Assembly (NCBI GenBank): GCA_025464975.1
Contig: JAODMT010000009.1
Coordinates: forward strand, 62,001 to 126,000
Direction: 5' to 3'
Length of the DNA stretch: 64,000 nucleotides
From: Microbacteriaceae bacterium
GTDB lineage: Bacteria > Actinomycetota > Actinomycetes > Actinomycetales > Microbacteriaceae
Shown here: in pieces, positions 44,167 to 52,240 of the stretch
Position numbering within the stretch: position 1 is the first letter of the stretch
How the letters are laid out: each line of letters begins with the position of its first letter
Notes under the pieces: model-generated
What the model was told of the DNA's origin: nothing
Databases searched by the model: none
Seen by the model: the letters and a program-made list of their open reading frames with translations, nothing else
Position numbers and translations under genes: made by a program

Positions 44167-44736
44167 ATGCCACGCTGGGAGCCCGATGCGCGCGAGCGGT
44201 TCGTCTCCGCCGCCCTGCAATTGTTCTCCGAGCAGGGTTACGACGAGACCACGGTCGCGCAGATCGCCGACCGCGCCGGGCTTACCCGGAGTACCTTCTT
44301 CCGGCACTTCAGCGATAAGCGGGAGGTGCTCGCCGCCGGTCAGGAGACCTTGTCGGCCCTCTTCGCCGAGGGCATCGCCGCGGCACCGTCGAGCGCGACG
44401 CCTCTCGAGGCGGTCGGTGCCGGCCTGGCCAACGCCTCAGCCGCGATGACCCCGTTCAACCGCGAGCTCGGGGCGCGACTCGAGGCGGTCATCGCGACCA
44501 GCTCCGAGCTGCAGGAGCGCGCCATGCTGAAGAAGGTCGGCATGGCCGCGGCGATGGCCGATGCGTTGCGGGCCCGCGGTGTCCCCGACCCTGTGGCCGA
44601 CACCGCCGCCGAGCTCGGCGTGCTCGCGTTCAAGGAGGCATTCGTTGCTTGGTCGACCGGCGAGGGCGACGACCTCGCGCCGATGACTGCGGCGGCACTT
44701 GACCGTCTCCGTGCCGCCCTGGCGCAGCTCGGCTAG
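44167..44736 (+). CDS. TetR-family transcriptional regulator
   Basis: 189 aa. N-terminal HTH: RFVSAALQLFSEQGYDETTV then QIADRAGLTRSTFFRHFSDK with the standard TxxxFxRHF recognition helix. The C-terminal ligand domain is Ala-rich and helical. Divergently paired with the SDR gene at 43154; the operator at 44099-44151 probably makes it autoregulated. Confidence 0.9.
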   Translation: MPRWEPDARERFVSAALQLFSEQGYDETTVAQIADRAGLTRSTFFRHFSDKREVLAAGQETLSALFAEGIAAAPSSATPLEAVGAGLANASAAMTPFNRELGARLEAVIATSSELQERAMLKKVGMAAAMADALRARGVPDPVADTAAELGVLAFKEAFVAWSTGEGDDLAPMTAAALDRLRAALAQLG

Positions 44737-44950
44737 CCGTCCCTCCCCGCGCTTCTTCCTGTCAGTCGAGAAGAGCTTTCGCGGCGCCGCCGACCATCAG
44801 CCCACACTCTGGTCATCTCGTTGACGCGCTGAACGTTCCCAGGTGACACAGCATCGGCACGCTCGGGCGTTCGGCGGATTGGCTCCAAGTCTGGCGCGCT
44901 GGCCGACCGGCTACCGGGCGCGGCTACGACGGGCCCTCACAGGGTTCTCC

Positions 44951-44979
44951 TTGACAGTTAGTTAGGCGCCTAACATACT
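44951..44979 (+). promoter_or_regulatory. Promoter with embedded palindrome for the MarR/epimerase operon
   Basis: TTGACA (44951-44956), 17-bp spacer, CATACT (44974-44979). The spacer holds a perfect 14-bp palindrome GTTAGGCGCCTAAC (44961-44974), and a half-site copy GGTGCCTAAC follows at 44985-44994. Initiation about 7 bp after the -10 would fall at 44986, on the second codon (GTG) of the gene, implying a leaderless mRNA. Confidence 0.7.
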
Positions 44980-44982
44980 TGT

Positions 44983-45447
44983 ATGGTGCCTAACAATAAG
45001 AATGACTTCGAGCTAGATATCCCGGGCTCATGGGCGAAGAAATACTTCCTCGCCAGCAGAGCCCTGATGGAGTCCGTACTGCGACCTTACGAACTCGGAA
45101 ACACGCAGTGGTACGTCTTGTACCGGCTGAGCGCCCAGAAGCCAGTCGGTCAGCGAGACCTAACGCGCGAGCTCGAGGTTGAACGAGCGACCCTGAGTGC
45201 CGTGATCGCAGCGCTAGTGCGCAAAGGGCTCATCGAACAGGTGTCGGATCCGGCCGACCAGCGGCAGAAGTTGCTGCACATCACGTCTGCCGGCACGACC
45301 CTATGGAACTCGCTTCCCGATCCGATGGCATTGATTACCGAGATCGCCTTCGGCGGGGTTGAGCCCGCCGACATCGCGACCATGAACCGCGTGCTCAGCA
45401 GAGCCACCAAGCGACTCACCGACTACAAGAAGGAAACCCGATCATGA
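44983..45447 (+). CDS. MarR-family transcriptional regulator
   Basis: 154 aa from ATG 44983 (GTG 44986 is the better start if the message is leaderless). Winged HTH: QWYVLYRLSAQKPVGQRDLT then RELEVERATLSAVIAALVRK with wing GLIEQVSDPADQRQKLLHIT. It overlaps the epimerase gene by 4 nt (ATGA), so both are co-transcribed, and the palindromic promoter suggests autorepression of the pair. Confidence 0.87.
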   Translation: MVPNNKNDFELDIPGSWAKKYFLASRALMESVLRPYELGNTQWYVLYRLSAQKPVGQRDLTRELEVERATLSAVIAALVRKGLIEQVSDPADQRQKLLHITSAGTTLWNSLPDPMALITEIAFGGVEPADIATMNRVLSRATKRLTDYKKETRS

Positions 45448-46259
45448 CAGTTCTCGTCACTGGCGGAACGGGCCTCGTCGGCCCTCGCCTGCTCAAGCGC
45501 CTCACCGAAGCGGGCATCGAATGCCGCGCCCTCGTCAGGCCAGGAAAGGAACTCCCCGATGGTGTCGAACGTGCCGAGGGCGACATCCTGAGCCCCGAAA
45601 CCCTGCCGACAGCGGTACAGGGGGTCACCGCGGTCATCCACCTGGCCGCCGTCTTCCGCACCCGCGACGACGACCAGATCTGGACGGTCAACCGTGAAGG
45701 CACCCGCAACCTGATCGCCGCCGTTCAGCAGCACGCACCGGATGCACGATTCCTTCTGGCCAGCACCTCCAACGTCTATGACGCCGAAAGCTCGCGTCCC
45801 GGGCGCGAGGGCGACGCTGTGGCGCCGACGCTCGCCTACCCCGCGAGCAAGATCGAAGCCGAGAACCTGCTCCGTGCCAGCGAGCTCACCTGGGCTATCC
45901 TGCGGCTCCCGTTCATCTACGGCGACCAGGATGGGCACCTCGAGACGCTTCCCGAACTCGCCGCCGACATGGGATGGCACCCCGCGCAGAAACTCAGCGT
46001 CATCCACCACGCCGACATCGCCACAGCATTCACACTCGCCCTCACGGGCGCCTTCGACGGCCGCACCGTCAACATCGCCGACGAATCACCCCTCAGCATC
46101 TACGAGATGTCCCAGATCGTCGGCTACGACTATCCCTCATCCGCCGAACCACTTGCCCAACCCTGGAAGGGTCAGATGGATGTGACCCTCGCACGCAGCC
46201 TGGGCTTCACGCCCACGATCAGCACCATCTACGAAGCCGCTCGAACGCGCGCGCTCTGA
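45444..46259 (+). CDS. NAD(P)-dependent epimerase/dehydratase-family protein
   Basis: 271 aa, extended-SDR pattern: MTVLVTGGTGLVGPRLLKRL (GGTGLVG), AVIHLAAVF, active-site STSNVYDAES with YPASK (YxxxK: LAYPASKIEAENLL), and ILRLPFIYG. The catalytic Tyr and Lys are intact. Second gene of the MarR operon, so its substrate is probably the MarR ligand or a product of it. Confidence 0.88.
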   Translation: MTVLVTGGTGLVGPRLLKRLTEAGIECRALVRPGKELPDGVERAEGDILSPETLPTAVQGVTAVIHLAAVFRTRDDDQIWTVNREGTRNLIAAVQQHAPDARFLLASTSNVYDAESSRPGREGDAVAPTLAYPASKIEAENLLRASELTWAILRLPFIYGDQDGHLETLPELAADMGWHPAQKLSVIHHADIATAFTLALTGAFDGRTVNIADESPLSIYEMSQIVGYDYPSSAEPLAQPWKGQMDVTLARSLGFTPTISTIYEAARTRAL

Positions 46260-46427
46260 TATGCCCGCTGAAGCTTCGGTTTTCGCGAATGGAAGGCGCG
46301 CGAGCGGAACCGCCAAACTGGATGATCAGTTCGCCGCAGCAGAGGTCGGTTACCCCGATGCCCGTGCTGGTACTGGGATCGACGGCGCCTATACGCTGTT
46401 CGGAGTCAGCAGCGGTAGGAGACAGAG

Positions 46428-46886
46428 ATGCGTCGGGGAAACTTCTTCGCGGTGACCGCGGTACTTCTCGTTCTGCTGCTCTTGTCCGTGTTCACGCAGG
46501 TGTGGGCTCTCCCCTCTGCGGTGGAGAGCGTGGTTGCAGTGTTCCCGGAGGTGAAACCGCTCGCGGTTCCATCCGTCATCTGGGGCGTCATCGCAATCGC
46601 CTGCTGGCAGGCTGTCGGCGTCATCGGATTGCGGATTGCCGCACTCGCTCGCGATGACAGATTCGACGCATCTGCCTACGGATGGTTACGCGCGATGGTC
46701 GGCTGCCTACTCGTATTCATCGTGCTCGTTGTGTCAGCCTTCGTCGCGCTGAACGTGATGGGGTACACCACCCCAGGCGTGATGCTCGGACTCATCGGCG
46801 GGGGGCTCATTGCCGTGATCGCCGTGGGTTGTCTTGTTCTATTCCTTGTGACCAGGCCCGCGCTTCGGCATTATTCGCAAACCTGA
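46428..46886 (+). CDS. Four-helix membrane protein, DUF2975-like
   Basis: 152 aa with helices at about 8-28, 45-68, 88-110 and 120-142 (FFAVTAVLLVLLLLSVFTQV, VIWGVIAIACWQAVGVIGL, LLVFIVLVVSAFVALNVMG, LIGGGLIAVIAVGCLVLFLV). The spacing and a short polar C terminus match DUF2975 membrane proteins, which are usually followed by a small HTH gene; here that partner is missing and a minus-strand TetR gene follows. Confidence 0.6.
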   Translation: MRRGNFFAVTAVLLVLLLLSVFTQVWALPSAVESVVAVFPEVKPLAVPSVIWGVIAIACWQAVGVIGLRIAALARDDRFDASAYGWLRAMVGCLLVFIVLVVSAFVALNVMGYTTPGVMLGLIGGGLIAVIAVGCLVLFLVTRPALRHYSQT

Positions 46887-46946
46887 TCCGGACCCCTCGT
46901 CTCGTGGGGGCGCCTTAGTTGAGAACGAGGTGGCGGCCGATCCTCG

Positions 46947-47516
46947 TCATGACCGCGACCAGCTCGCCAAGGCGGTCACGACGCTCTCGACGAGCCTCAC
47001 GAAGCTCCGTTCGAGGTCGACCGGCAGCTTGAAGCTGCCGCCCGTCTCGAGTGCGACGAAGCCGTGTAGCGCAGCGCGGAGAAATCGCGTGGCGTCCACT
47101 GCATCGTCGTCACGGAGGTCGTAGCCGGCGAGGACGTTGAAGACGACGTCGACGATGGATGAGGACGCCTGCAGGTCGTCGTCGTCTCCGGGTATCGGCG
47201 CGTGCATCGTCATTGGGTACTGCCCGGGGTGCTCGAGCGCCCAGCGGCGGTAGGCGAACGACATGCTCGTGATGGCGTCGTCTCGGGAGCGTCCGATGGC
47301 TGCCTGCCCGAGGGTGTGGGCAAGGCTCGACTTGGCCCGGATCATGATGCCGCGTTGAAGGCCGGGCATGCCGTCGATGTGCTTGTACAGCGACGGTATC
47401 CGCACACCCAGGCTCTCGGCCAGGGCGGCGAGGTTCAACCCGTCCGAGGTGCGGTTGTCGAGCATCTGAGCCGCACGATCGACGACCGCGGCCGTGCTCA
47501 GTCCGGCCCTAGGCAT
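46947..47516 (-). CDS. TetR-family regulator with WHG-type C-terminal domain
   Basis: 189 aa. HTH: VVDRAAQMLDNRTSDGLNLA then ALAESLGVRIPSLYKHIDGM. The C-terminal half (YRRWALEHPGQYPMTMHAP, FLRAALHGFVALETGGSF) has the ALHGFxxLE feature of WHG-domain TetR proteins. It overlaps the 3' end of the hydrolase gene by 8 nt, so the two form one operon. Confidence 0.87.
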   Translation of the reverse strand: MPRAGLSTAAVVDRAAQMLDNRTSDGLNLAALAESLGVRIPSLYKHIDGMPGLQRGIMIRAKSSLAHTLGQAAIGRSRDDAITSMSFAYRRWALEHPGQYPMTMHAPIPGDDDDLQASSSIVDVVFNVLAGYDLRDDDAVDATRFLRAALHGFVALETGGSFKLPVDLERSFVRLVESVVTALASWSRS

Positions 47517-48345
47517 GCGTCTTCAGGCTGCTGAGGAATCGAACGATGGCGGCTGACGTGCGATCCGGTTGTTGCGATTGCGGGTAGTGGCCGGCGTCGT
47601 CGATCATCACGGTCGTTCCGCTCACGGCACGACTGATCCAGTCGGCCTCACCCTTCGGGTCCCGGAAGTCGGGGTCCGCGTCGCCCATGACAACGAGAGT
47701 GGGCGACGTGACGGCAGCCAGGCTCTCCCCCGCCCGCACGTGATCGGTGCGCGTGGTCAGGCTGAACGCTCGGGCGTAGCCGGGGCGCTTGATGGCCGCG
47801 ATCACCGTTTCCAGGTAGTCCGCGAAGTCGGTCGGCCGGGTGCCCGCGTACAGCTTCGGCAGGTAGGCCTTCCACACCGTTGCGGCCCACGGGCGCGCTA
47901 TCAGGATGCGCAGGAACAGTCGCGAAAAGGCCGTGCTCGAGGCGGGCTGCCGCACGAACGGCCCGACGAGGACGAGGCCATCGACGAGGCGCGGGTTCTC
48001 TGCCGCAACGATTACGGCGGCGCCGGCTCCCATCGAGTTGCCGACGATGACGGCCGGTGCGCCCAGCTTGCGCAGCAGCGAGGTGATGTCCGCCGCCGTC
48101 TCGACGTCGCCGTAGGAAGCGAAGGACGCGTCACTGTCGCCGTGCCCGCGCAGGTCGACGGAAGCGACCATATATCCGGCCTTCACCAAGGCGGGAGTGA
48201 GAAACCGGTAGGCGCTTCGGAGGTCACCCATCCCGGGAATGAGGAGCACAAGGGGTCCCGAGCCCTGGATGTCATAGGCGATTTTGCCGTCCTCGACGGA
48301 CAAATACTGCGTAACCGGTTGACGGTCGAACTGCTGATTGGTCAT
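47509..48345 (-). CDS. Alpha/beta hydrolase
   Basis: 278 aa. VLLIPGMGDLRSAYRFL (oxyanion), VDLRGHGDSD, nucleophile elbow IVGNSMGAGAAV (Ser about 101), acid in VMGDADPDF and His in DDAGHYPQSQQP. Probably a lactonase, esterase or haloalkane-type hydrolase. First gene of a two-gene operon with a TetR regulator, driven by a promoter whose spacer is a palindrome. The ATG is 7 nt from the -10, so the mRNA should be leaderless. Confidence 0.85.
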   Translation of the reverse strand: MTNQQFDRQPVTQYLSVEDGKIAYDIQGSGPLVLLIPGMGDLRSAYRFLTPALVKAGYMVASVDLRGHGDSDASFASYGDVETAADITSLLRKLGAPAVIVGNSMGAGAAVIVAAENPRLVDGLVLVGPFVRQPASSTAFSRLFLRILIARPWAATVWKAYLPKLYAGTRPTDFADYLETVIAAIKRPGYARAFSLTTRTDHVRAGESLAAVTSPTLVVMGDADPDFRDPKGEADWISRAVSGTTVMIDDAGHYPQSQQPDRTSAAIVRFLSSLKTHA

Positions 48346-48351
48346 GTGGCT

Positions 48352-48380
48352 AAGTTAGTTAGCCTAAAAGCTAATGTCAA
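48352..48380 (-). promoter_or_regulatory. Promoter with embedded operator for the hydrolase/TetR operon
   Basis: On the minus strand TTGACA (48375-48380), 17-bp spacer, TAACTT (48352-48357). The spacer contains TTAGC-6 nt-GCTAA (48359-48374). It overlaps the 3' end of the upstream membrane-protein gene (stop at 48364-48366), so repression could also act as a roadblock. Confidence 0.6.
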
Positions 48381-48834
48381 GTCTTTTCTTCGATGGAGCG
48401 ACCCCACCGCGCGCGACAACTATGCAGAGGATCATCATGGCGAGCGAGAAGGACGCCCAGCCGTACCGTTCCCACGGGCTCGAGGAGGCGACGTTCATAA
48501 CAGTGCCGAGTCCGAGGTAGCCGGCGAGAATCCAAGTGCCTCGGCGAGCGAGCGACTTCGGCAGCGGAGCGATCGAGAGGCCACCGCGAGAGAGGATCAA
48601 GAGCGCGGCGAAGATCCATACTGCCGCCGAGACTCCACCCGCAACGCGGAGGGGCGGAGGGAGCGTGCCCGCGTTGGTCCCGCCAAACGCGGCCGCCCCG
48701 AAAGGGGCCCCGAGTGCGAGCGCCACCTCGAATGCTGCCACGACGAGGAATCCAGCAGCGGCCGCCATGGCAGCACGTCTGCGCACCGGCCGCTCGGGCC
48801 GCACTCGGTTGGTCGGTTCTGCCGTCACGGTCAT
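48364..48834 (-). CDS. Four-helix membrane protein, PadR-linked
   Basis: 156 aa with a basic N terminus (RPERPVRRRAA) and four helices (AAAAGFLVVAAFEVALALG, VAGGVSAAVWIFAALLIL, GTWILAGYLGLGTVMNVA, GWASFSLAMMILCIVVA). Start overlaps the padR stop by 4 nt, so it is the target of the adjacent PadR repressor. Membrane proteins paired with PadR often relate to envelope stress or drug efflux; the function here is unknown. Confidence 0.7.
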   Translation of the reverse strand: MTVTAEPTNRVRPERPVRRRAAMAAAAGFLVVAAFEVALALGAPFGAAAFGGTNAGTLPPPLRVAGGVSAAVWIFAALLILSRGGLSIAPLPKSLARRGTWILAGYLGLGTVMNVASSSPWERYGWASFSLAMMILCIVVARGGVAPSKKRLDISF

Positions 48835-49433
48835 GATTGCTCCATTGTGGATGGGATGTGTGCCCGAGGCGGTGTGCCGTCACCCTCGAGTGCGGCCTCC
48901 TCGAGTGCGGACAGTTCGTTAAGCGCCTCGTCTGCCCAGGCGATAGTCGCTCGGGCCCCGTGCTCGCCGGCCAAGACGGTAATGAGTACAAACGGGCTGT
49001 CTTCGCCCAAGCTCTGGCCTTCGAGCTCGGCTCGCGCGGACGTGAGCTCGGTCAACTGCACTTCGGCTCGGGCCCGGGCCTGCAGCACTAGGTCCCGGCA
49101 AGCGTCGACGCCCAACTGTCGCCCGAAGAATAGCCGGAGCATGAGCGCGTTGCGGGGCTTGGACGGCTGCGGAGGGTCGGAGAGCAGTTCCCGCAGACGG
49201 GCGGAGCCGGCCTGGGTGATCGCGAAGGTCGACGACCGGGTGTCCTTCGCCCCTCGCCGCTCCACCATCGCGGCGCGCTCCAGTTCTGCGAGGGCCGGGT
49301 AAATCTGGCCGAAACTCTCGCTCCAAAAGTTTCCGAGCGTGGAACGGATTCCCTCGCGCAACGCGTAACCGGTCATGGGCCTGATGCTCAGCGCGCCGAG
49401 TACTGCGGTCTGTGTCTGATCCGATCGCGCCAT
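48831..49433 (-). CDS. PadR-family transcriptional regulator
   Basis: 200 aa from ATG 49433 (GGGGGAG just upstream; ATG 49445 is an alternative). Winged HTH: TAVLGALSIRPMTGYALREG, SFGQIYPALAELERAAMVER, with wing RRGAKDTRSSTFAITQAGSA. The C-terminal half is the long coiled helix of PadR dimers. A TATATCT/AGATATA inverted repeat lies 25 bp upstream. Co-transcribed with the membrane-protein gene. Confidence 0.87.
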   Translation of the reverse strand: MARSDQTQTAVLGALSIRPMTGYALREGIRSTLGNFWSESFGQIYPALAELERAAMVERRGAKDTRSSTFAITQAGSARLRELLSDPPQPSKPRNALMLRLFFGRQLGVDACRDLVLQARARAEVQLTELTSARAELEGQSLGEDSPFVLITVLAGEHGARATIAWADEALNELSALEEAALEGDGTPPRAHIPSTMEQS

Positions 49434-49457
49434 GAGCTCCCCCATCCCCTGTGTGAC

Positions 49458-49474
49458 TATATCTATCAGATATA
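49458..49474. promoter_or_regulatory. Probable PadR operator
   Basis: TATATCT-ATC-AGATATA, perfect 7-bp arms just upstream of padR, nested in TGTG...GCACA. AT-rich palindromes of this kind are typical PadR autoregulatory sites. Confidence 0.65.
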
Positions 49475-49529
49475 TGCACAAGGACGCAAGGGCCGGCTGG
49501 TCAGGATCTCTGATCCGATCCGTTAGTTC

Positions 49530-49787
49530 CTATTGCGCCGCGTTAAAGATGTCCACATCGGCGCGCCAAACGCCGTCGCCTTCGCGGCGGAAGAAACACA
49601 CAGAATTGCCCGACACGTCGATACTCGAGCCATCCGCCGTTCGCACTCGCGTGATACTACGGCCGATCTCGTACGCGACTCCCTCCCCCAGCGATGTGAT
49701 CTCTACGCTTTCCAGAACCAGATCGTAGACACCCCTATCGAACCCGCTCTGCCAGAAGGCTTGAACAGCGGCACGCCCGGAAATCAT
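49530..49787 (-). pseudogene. SnoaL-like (NTF2 fold) protein, N-terminally truncated
   Basis: 85 aa. MISGRAAVQAFWQSGFDRGV then SLGEGVAYEIGRSITRV and DGVWRADVDIFNAAQ is the second half of a YybH/SnoaL-like domain; intact members have about 45 more residues in front, ending in PPGEPMISG. The upstream sequence does not encode them in any frame. Probably a remnant. Confidence 0.55.
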
Positions 49788-49985
49788 TTCCTGATCCCTT
49801 CCCTCGCTTCGCTGTCTTGGTCCGTTGACACGGTCACGTCGCGTCGGTTGTTTGCAGGGTCAGGGGTTTCCACGGTCGATCTACCTCCAATATTTGCCGT
49901 TGCGAATACAACGCGCCATTGCGGTCGCAACGCTCGGGATGCTCCCCCGATTCCCGCGTACACGGGCAGCGGCTAAGGTCGAGCC

Positions 49986-51026
49986 GTGAGCAATCGTGTA
50001 ACGATCGTCGACGTCGCGGCCAAGGCCGGGGTCGCCATTAGTTCGGTGTCGAGTGCTCTCAACAACCGTCCTGGCGTCTCGGAAGACACTCGTCGGCGCA
50101 TCGTGGCCGCCGCGAAGGAACTCGGTTTCGTCCCGTCCCTCCGGGGCAGGAGCCTGTCCGCGAAGCGCGCCTTCACCGTGGGGCTGGTCGTCCATCGTGA
50201 CCCCTATGTGCTGGAATCCGACCCGTTCTTCGGCAGTTTCATCGGCGGCATCGAGACGGTCCTCGATCCGCGCGGTTACGCCCTGATTCTGCAGATGGGG
50301 TCGGAGCCCGTCGAGACGCTCGACCGCTACCGGACCCTTGCCGCGAATCGCAGGGTCGACGGCGTCTTCATCTCCGATCTCGGCGTTGACGACCCCCGGA
50401 TCCCGCTCGTTCTGGAGCTCGGGCTACCCGCGGTCGGGGTCAACGCCGACCCGGGCTTCCCGCTGACGGCGGTACGGCAGAGCCACGTCGAAGGCATCCG
50501 CGAGCTCGTGGAGCACCTGGTCGGTCTCGGTCATACCCGCTTCGCCCACGTCACCGGGCCGCATGAATTCATCCATGCCGCACAGCGGCTGCGGGCATGG
50601 AGCGACGCGCTCGAGGCCGCCGGTCTTCCCGTGGGCGAAATTGTCGAGGGCGACTTTACCTACGACGGTGGTGTCGCGGCTGCCAACGGCCTCCTGGCTG
50701 GCCGAGCCATCGGCGACCGACCGACCGCGGTGATGTGCTCCAACGATCTCTCGGCGATCGGATTCCTTGGGCGGGCCGGCGAGCTCGGCCTCCGCATACC
50801 CGACGATCTCTCCGTCGCCGGATTCGATGGAATCGACCTCGGCACCTACGTGCGGCCGACCCTCACGACCGTGGCGACGAATCCGCGACTGCTCGGGGTC
50901 GAGGCGGCGCGCCTCCTGCTCGAGACGATCGAGACGATCGACGGGATGGCCGTGGCCGACGTCGACATCGAGCCCGCCCGCCTCGTCGTGCGCACCTCTA
51001 CGGGGCCCGCGCCGCATCCGCGCTGA
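49986..51026 (+). CDS. LacI-family transcriptional regulator
   Basis: 346 aa from GTG 49986. HTH: VTIVDVAAKAGVAISSVSSA then LNNRPGVSEDTRRRIVAAAK. The periplasmic-binding-like sensor domain follows (TVGLVVHRDPYVLESDPFFG, FAHVTGPHEFIHAAQRLRAW, VMCSNDLSAIGFL, VAGFDGIDLGTYVRPTLTTV). It precedes the GH130/ABC operon in the same direction; the perfect palindrome at 51075-51092 is its likely operator, with a mannoside as likely inducer. Confidence 0.92.
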   Translation: MSNRVTIVDVAAKAGVAISSVSSALNNRPGVSEDTRRRIVAAAKELGFVPSLRGRSLSAKRAFTVGLVVHRDPYVLESDPFFGSFIGGIETVLDPRGYALILQMGSEPVETLDRYRTLAANRRVDGVFISDLGVDDPRIPLVLELGLPAVGVNADPGFPLTAVRQSHVEGIRELVEHLVGLGHTRFAHVTGPHEFIHAAQRLRAWSDALEAAGLPVGEIVEGDFTYDGGVAAANGLLAGRAIGDRPTAVMCSNDLSAIGFLGRAGELGLRIPDDLSVAGFDGIDLGTYVRPTLTTVATNPRLLGVEAARLLLETIETIDGMAVADVDIEPARLVVRTSTGPAPHPR

Positions 51027-51074
51027 ACCGAAATTGACCGACCCGGCACGTCGGAATTGTGCTACATTTACCTT

Positions 51075-51092
51075 TACCGAAACGTTTCGGTA
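51075..51092. promoter_or_regulatory. LacI-type operator
   Basis: Perfect 18-bp palindrome TACCGAAACGTTTCGGTA with the central CG of LacI-family sites. It lies 6 bp after an extended -10 (TGC followed by TACATT, 51060-51068) and 31 bp before the first GH130 gene, so repression of the operon is expected. Confidence 0.87.
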
Positions 51093-51123
51093 GCATTTTC
51101 GCCCCATCAGGAAGCCCAAAGAC

Positions 51124-52203
51124 GTGTTCATTCCTCTCAGTCGCGACGCCCTACGTAAAAACCTCGAGGCGGCCCTCGAGCACCGCAACGACACCACGGC
51201 CGCGTTGTCGCAGGGCACCTTTTCGGCCCGCTATGCCAGCCGCCCCGACTGGGCCGTCGGACCGTTCGAAGACGACGACGACCTGTCTTTCGAGCTTTCC
51301 GGCCAGTGGGCCGATCCCGCGGGCATCGGCTGGACCAGCGACGCGATCTACAACCCGTCGGTGATCGAGTGCGACGGCGTTCTTCACCTGTTCTACCGGG
51401 CCTCGCCGACCAAGGAGTCGCTCAGCAGCCGCATCGGCTCGGCGACGCTCGGCGCCGACGGTGTCTGGGTCGACTCGCCGGCCAATCCGCAGATCTTCCC
51501 CACGCTCGACAACGAGCTGTTCGGTTGCGAAGACCCAAAACTGTACGCCGCCGAGGGCCGGTGGTTCCTGTTCTACAACGGCATCTTCCCGATCACGCCG
51601 GAGGCGCGAGAGAAGTACACGACGCCCGACGACCAGCTCGGCGACGTCGGCTGCGACATCAACGTCGCGATCTCCGACGACCTCGAGACGTGGACGAAAC
51701 TCGGCCGCGTCGTCGACCACGAGGTCTCTCACCTCTGGGCGAAGGGTGCCGTCATCCCACGAAACGGGCGGGGCGAGGCCGTGAAGATCAACGGCGAATA
51801 CCTGATGTTCCTCTCCGAGGGATGCGGAGGCGCGCTCCAGGTCGGACGATCGACCGATCTCCTGCGCTGGCGCTTCGAGCCGCAGCCGTACCTCGACCTT
51901 GCCGAGCTGGGCGGTTCGTTGCACGAGGTGGCCTGCGCGATCGTCGACGACGAGCATCCCGAGCGGTTCGTACTCGATTTCTTTTACGCCGACCGCAACG
52001 GGGACTTCGCAGCCGGCCAGGCGCTCTATGACACGGCCACGCCGTTCACCCAGAAGGCCGTGAATTCAGGCGGCGCACTCGCGTGGGGCGGCATGGTTGC
52101 CACCGACCGCGGCCGCCTCTTCGCACAAGGCTGGGATGCCCCGGCCCACGAGCGTCGCATCTTTTTCTATCGCGAGAAGACGAACACGTCCATCGCCCAG
52201 TAA
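51124..52203 (+). CDS. GH130-like mannoside phosphorylase/mannosidase 1
   Basis: 359 aa from GTG 51124. Five-bladed propeller features: IGWTSDAIYNPSVIECDGVL, LHLFYRAS, ELFGCEDPKLYAAEGRWFLF (the EDP carrying the catalytic Asp of GH130), HLWAKGAVIPR and a late SLHEVACAIVD. No signal peptide, so it should act on imported oligosaccharide, typically beta-mannosides. First gene after the operator and followed by the transporter. Confidence 0.75.
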   Translation: MFIPLSRDALRKNLEAALEHRNDTTAALSQGTFSARYASRPDWAVGPFEDDDDLSFELSGQWADPAGIGWTSDAIYNPSVIECDGVLHLFYRASPTKESLSSRIGSATLGADGVWVDSPANPQIFPTLDNELFGCEDPKLYAAEGRWFLFYNGIFPITPEAREKYTTPDDQLGDVGCDINVAISDDLETWTKLGRVVDHEVSHLWAKGAVIPRNGRGEAVKINGEYLMFLSEGCGGALQVGRSTDLLRWRFEPQPYLDLAELGGSLHEVACAIVDDEHPERFVLDFFYADRNGDFAAGQALYDTATPFTQKAVNSGGALAWGGMVATDRGRLFAQGWDAPAHERRIFFYREKTNTSIAQ

Positions 52204-52240
52204 TCGGCGGCGAAAGCCGCCACTTAATGAAGGAGACACC

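Noticed and set aside
46261-46455. 64-codon frame after the epimerase gene
   Set aside because: No ribosome site, no motif, and it overlaps the start of the clear membrane-protein gene.
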